Under the pieces are notes generated by a model. That model saw nothing but the letters and a program-made list of their open reading frames with translations, ran no database searches and was not told the origin of the DNA. Both the position numbers and the translations under genes were made by a program. Below, piece by piece: positions 62,042 through 64,000 of a DNA stretch of 64,000 nucleotides. This DNA comes from Clostridium gallinarum (GTDB lineage: Bacteria > Bacillota > Clostridia > Clostridiales > Clostridiaceae): NCBI RefSeq assembly GCF_014836325.1, contig NZ_JACSQZ010000012.1, positions 1 to 64,000 on the forward strand, written 5' to 3'. Within the stretch, counting starts at the first letter, position 1. Each line of letters starts with the position of its first letter.

Positions 62042-64000
62042 AATATTAGTTAATTTAGATACATCTAAAGAAATTTTTATTAATTCTAAATGTAAACAGA
62101 ATGATGATTTAATTTTAGAAGCTAATATTTATGAAAATGGGTTAGCTAAAGATCTAACTAATTGTTCTATATCTATACAAGCCTTAAAGGCAGATAAGAC
62201 TTATATAATACAGAATACAGATATATCTAAAGAAAAAAATAAGTTTATAGCTAATTTAGTAAAAGATTTTACAAGAGTAGCTGGGAAAACAGAAATAGAG
62301 GTAGTTTTAACAGAAAGTAGTAAGCAGAATACTACTTTTTCTTTTTATATAGAAGTTGTAGGAAGTGTAATTAAAGGAGCAGTAGAAAGTTCTAATACAG
62401 TTACTATACTAGAAAATCTACAAGATAAAATAGAAGAAGCAGGGCAAGTTAAAGCAGAAACCGAACAATTAATAGAAAAAGGTGGTGCTGCTACTAAGGG
62501 AGATATAGCAGAAGTTAATTCGCATTTGGAACAAATTGATGACAAGAGTTCACAAGCTTTAGGAAAAGCTGCAAATCCACTTGGAGCATTACGTGAAGCT
62601 GGATATAAAGTTGAAAAGCAAGATTTATCTGAGGAAGTGTTGAATTTTATTAGTGGTGGAACTATTACTGATGCCAAGGGGTTAGAAAATAATAGAGGAA
62701 TAGATTATCCATTGAAAGCAGTTACAAGGAATAATGAAATAACACAGATAAATGAGATTTTAAAAAAGGCTATATTAGATGTAAAAGTAATTGGAGCTAA
62801 AAAAGGTAAGATTTATCGAATACAATATATAGGAAATGGAACTACAGCATGGGGAGATCCATACTATGGAATTATTGTTTACGAACATGATAAAGTAAGC
62901 TTTTCAAGTGATAGCAATGCTAGTATAAAAGCTATAATTAGCAGGATAGGTAATTATAAAGAGAAGCCAAATGGAATAGTAACTTGGATATTTAGAAATG
63001 ATATAGAAGATATAACAGTAAATATAACAATAGATTTTTCTGTACTAACTGCAGATAGATATAATTTAGATGATAAAACTCTTGGTTATTCATCTATAAT
63101 AGATGAAAGTTGTTATGTTATGACAAATGGAGAAGTAATAAATTCTATTTTTATTAATAAAGGTAAAGAGTATCCATTTAAAACAGTTGATAGAAATGGT
63201 GAATTTTTACCACTTAAAGATGAAGTAAAAATGGGTATTTTAGATGTAAAAGTTATAAATGCTAAAAAAGATAAATATTATAAAATTGACTGGATAGGAA
63301 ATGGAACTACTGCTTGGGGAGAGCCAGAGTATGCTATATACTTACAAGAAATTAGTAAGGACTTTTCAAATATTGTGCAAGTTTTTAGTAGATATAATGC
63401 TCATTTAGATGCACCAACTGATACAATATGTACAAGAATAATAACTGCACCTAAAACAGATATAGTACTATCAATAACTATAGATTATAATGAATTAAAA
63501 TCTGAAAGTTATACCATGAATAGTACAAATTCATATGGATATAGCACTATAATAGATGAGAGTTGTTATATTTATAAAACGGATAATGATGTAGATAAAA
63601 CAAAGATGACTTTAAGTAAAAAAGGAGATAATTATTTTATAAAGTCACCTTATGATGATGAAAAAAATATAGTTTGGAAGTTCAGTAGTCTGGGTATAAA
63701 CGAAGTTTTGCATCCGACAGCAATATATTTTCAACCTATAGATAGTGTTGAGTTTTATGACTTGGAGTTGTTTCAAGCTATAAGTACAGATTGGATTAGT
63801 CCATATAATTTTAGTGCAAAAAATAATACTGTGAATACTTCTATGATAACCACAGGTGGAAACCATGGTACTAATAGTGGGGCAGGTTTTAGAACTGCAT
63901 ATCCAGAATTTAAAAAATGTTATATAGATAATAACGAAATAGTGGATGATGGTGTATATTCTAATATAGATTGTATCGTATTAGAAGCTAAAACAAATGT
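62031..64000 (+). CDS. BppU-type baseplate upper protein with repeated domains, partial
   Basis: The frame is open from the ATG at 62031 to the window end (656 codons or more). Residues 1 to about 115 are a BppU N-terminal domain (LVNLDTSKEIFINSKCKQNDDLILEANIYENGLAKDL). Two related units of roughly 150 residues follow, each with ILDVKVI-AKK...YIGNGTTAWG-type and GYSSIIDESCY-type stretches. After them comes TTGGNHGTNSGAGFRTA, which may open a hydrolase-like or fibre domain. It is probably involved in host recognition. Confidence 0.82.
   Translation, partial: MASKILVNLDTSKEIFINSKCKQNDDLILEANIYENGLAKDLTNCSISIQALKADKTYIIQNTDISKEKNKFIANLVKDFTRVAGKTEIEVVLTESSKQNTTFSFYIEVVGSVIKGAVESSNTVTILENLQDKIEEAGQVKAETEQLIEKGGAATKGDIAEVNSHLEQIDDKSSQALGKAANPLGALREAGYKVEKQDLSEEVLNFISGGTITDAKGLENNRGIDYPLKAVTRNNEITQINEILKKAILDVKVIGAKKGKIYRIQYIGNGTTAWGDPYYGIIVYEHDKVSFSSDSNASIKAIISRIGNYKEKPNGIVTWIFRNDIEDITVNITIDFSVLTADRYNLDDKTLGYSSIIDESCYVMTNGEVINSIFINKGKEYPFKTVDRNGEFLPLKDEVKMGILDVKVINAKKDKYYKIDWIGNGTTAWGEPEYAIYLQEISKDFSNIVQVFSRYNAHLDAPTDTICTRIITAPKTDIVLSITIDYNELKSESYTMNSTNSYGYSTIIDESCYIYKTDNDVDKTKMTLSKKGDNYFIKSPYDDEKNIVWKFSSLGINEVLHPTAIYFQPIDSVEFYDLELFQAISTDWISPYNFSAKNNTVNTSMITTGGNHGTNSGAGFRTAYPEFKKCYIDNNEIVDDGVYSNIDCIVLEAKTN

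Noticed and set aside
31360..64000. CRISPR array or recent insertion sequence in the prophage
   Set aside because: No regularly spaced direct repeats and no DDE transposase were seen; the only recombinases are the serine and tyrosine enzymes listed.

Overview
The window is very AT-rich, low-GC Firmicute DNA. It carries a complete spoIIIA operon, spo0A, spoIVB, spoIIM, gerW (ytfJ) and two sporulation-type DD-carboxypeptidase genes, with strong AGGAGG-type ribosome sites and many intrinsic terminators. Together these point to an endospore-forming Clostridium (sensu stricto). I cannot name the species from sequence alone.

Bases 1-31,345 are chromosomal core and almost entirely on the + strand. 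They start with a partial gene, then efp, a CD1247-like zinc-ribbon protein, spoIIIAA-AH (the mother-cell channel), an Asp23-family gene, nusB and folD. A tightly packed cluster follows: xseA-xseB-ispA-dxs-tlyA-nadK-argR-recN. Next come spoIVB and spo0A, which has a leader with a 40-bp perfect palindrome, then a Nudix ADP-ribose pyrophosphatase, spoIIM, a XerD-like recombinase lacking most catalytic residues, deoB, pdp, a DacF-type carboxypeptidase, scpA-scpB, gerW and a DUF2953 gene on the minus strand, and a second DD-carboxypeptidase. Last is a pair of redox genes: a PyrK-like FAD/NAD/[2Fe-2S] protein and an FAD-dependent oxidoreductase.

The oxidoreductase is cut off by a prophage that fills the rest of the window (about 31,345 to beyond 64,000). 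Its left end is a large serine recombinase whose 3' end overlaps the broken host gene. The prophage has a divergent immunity region (ImmA/IrrE-like protein and CI-like repressor to the left, Cro-like DUF739 to the right) with four copies of a GTTCAA-N4-TTGAAC operator. The early region follows: antirepressor, Spo0E-like peptide, ERF annealing protein, DUF1351, replisome organizer, HNH, YopX, Holliday junction resolvase-like protein, SSB, MazG-like protein, a second and tyrosine-type recombinase, and many small genes. Next are an ArpU-like late regulator candidate, a tRNA-Asn with a structured RNA region, and an independently transcribed cargo gene. The late operon is that of an HK97-type siphovirus: HNH, TerS, TerL, portal, ClpP-like protease, capsid, connectors, tail tube, tail chaperones, tape measure, Dit, Tal and the start of a BppU-type baseplate protein. 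Lysis genes and the right attachment site lie outside the window.

The most notable observations are these. An A_AAA_AAC slip site at the end of the capsid gene opens onto a 48-residue HeH/Rho-N-like extension that has no start codon of its own. The prophage encodes a Spo0E-like peptide, in a window where the host's Spo0A is also encoded. The prophage sits inside a host redox gene, with its integrase reading through the junction. A probable noncoding RNA lies next to the phage tRNA-Asn.
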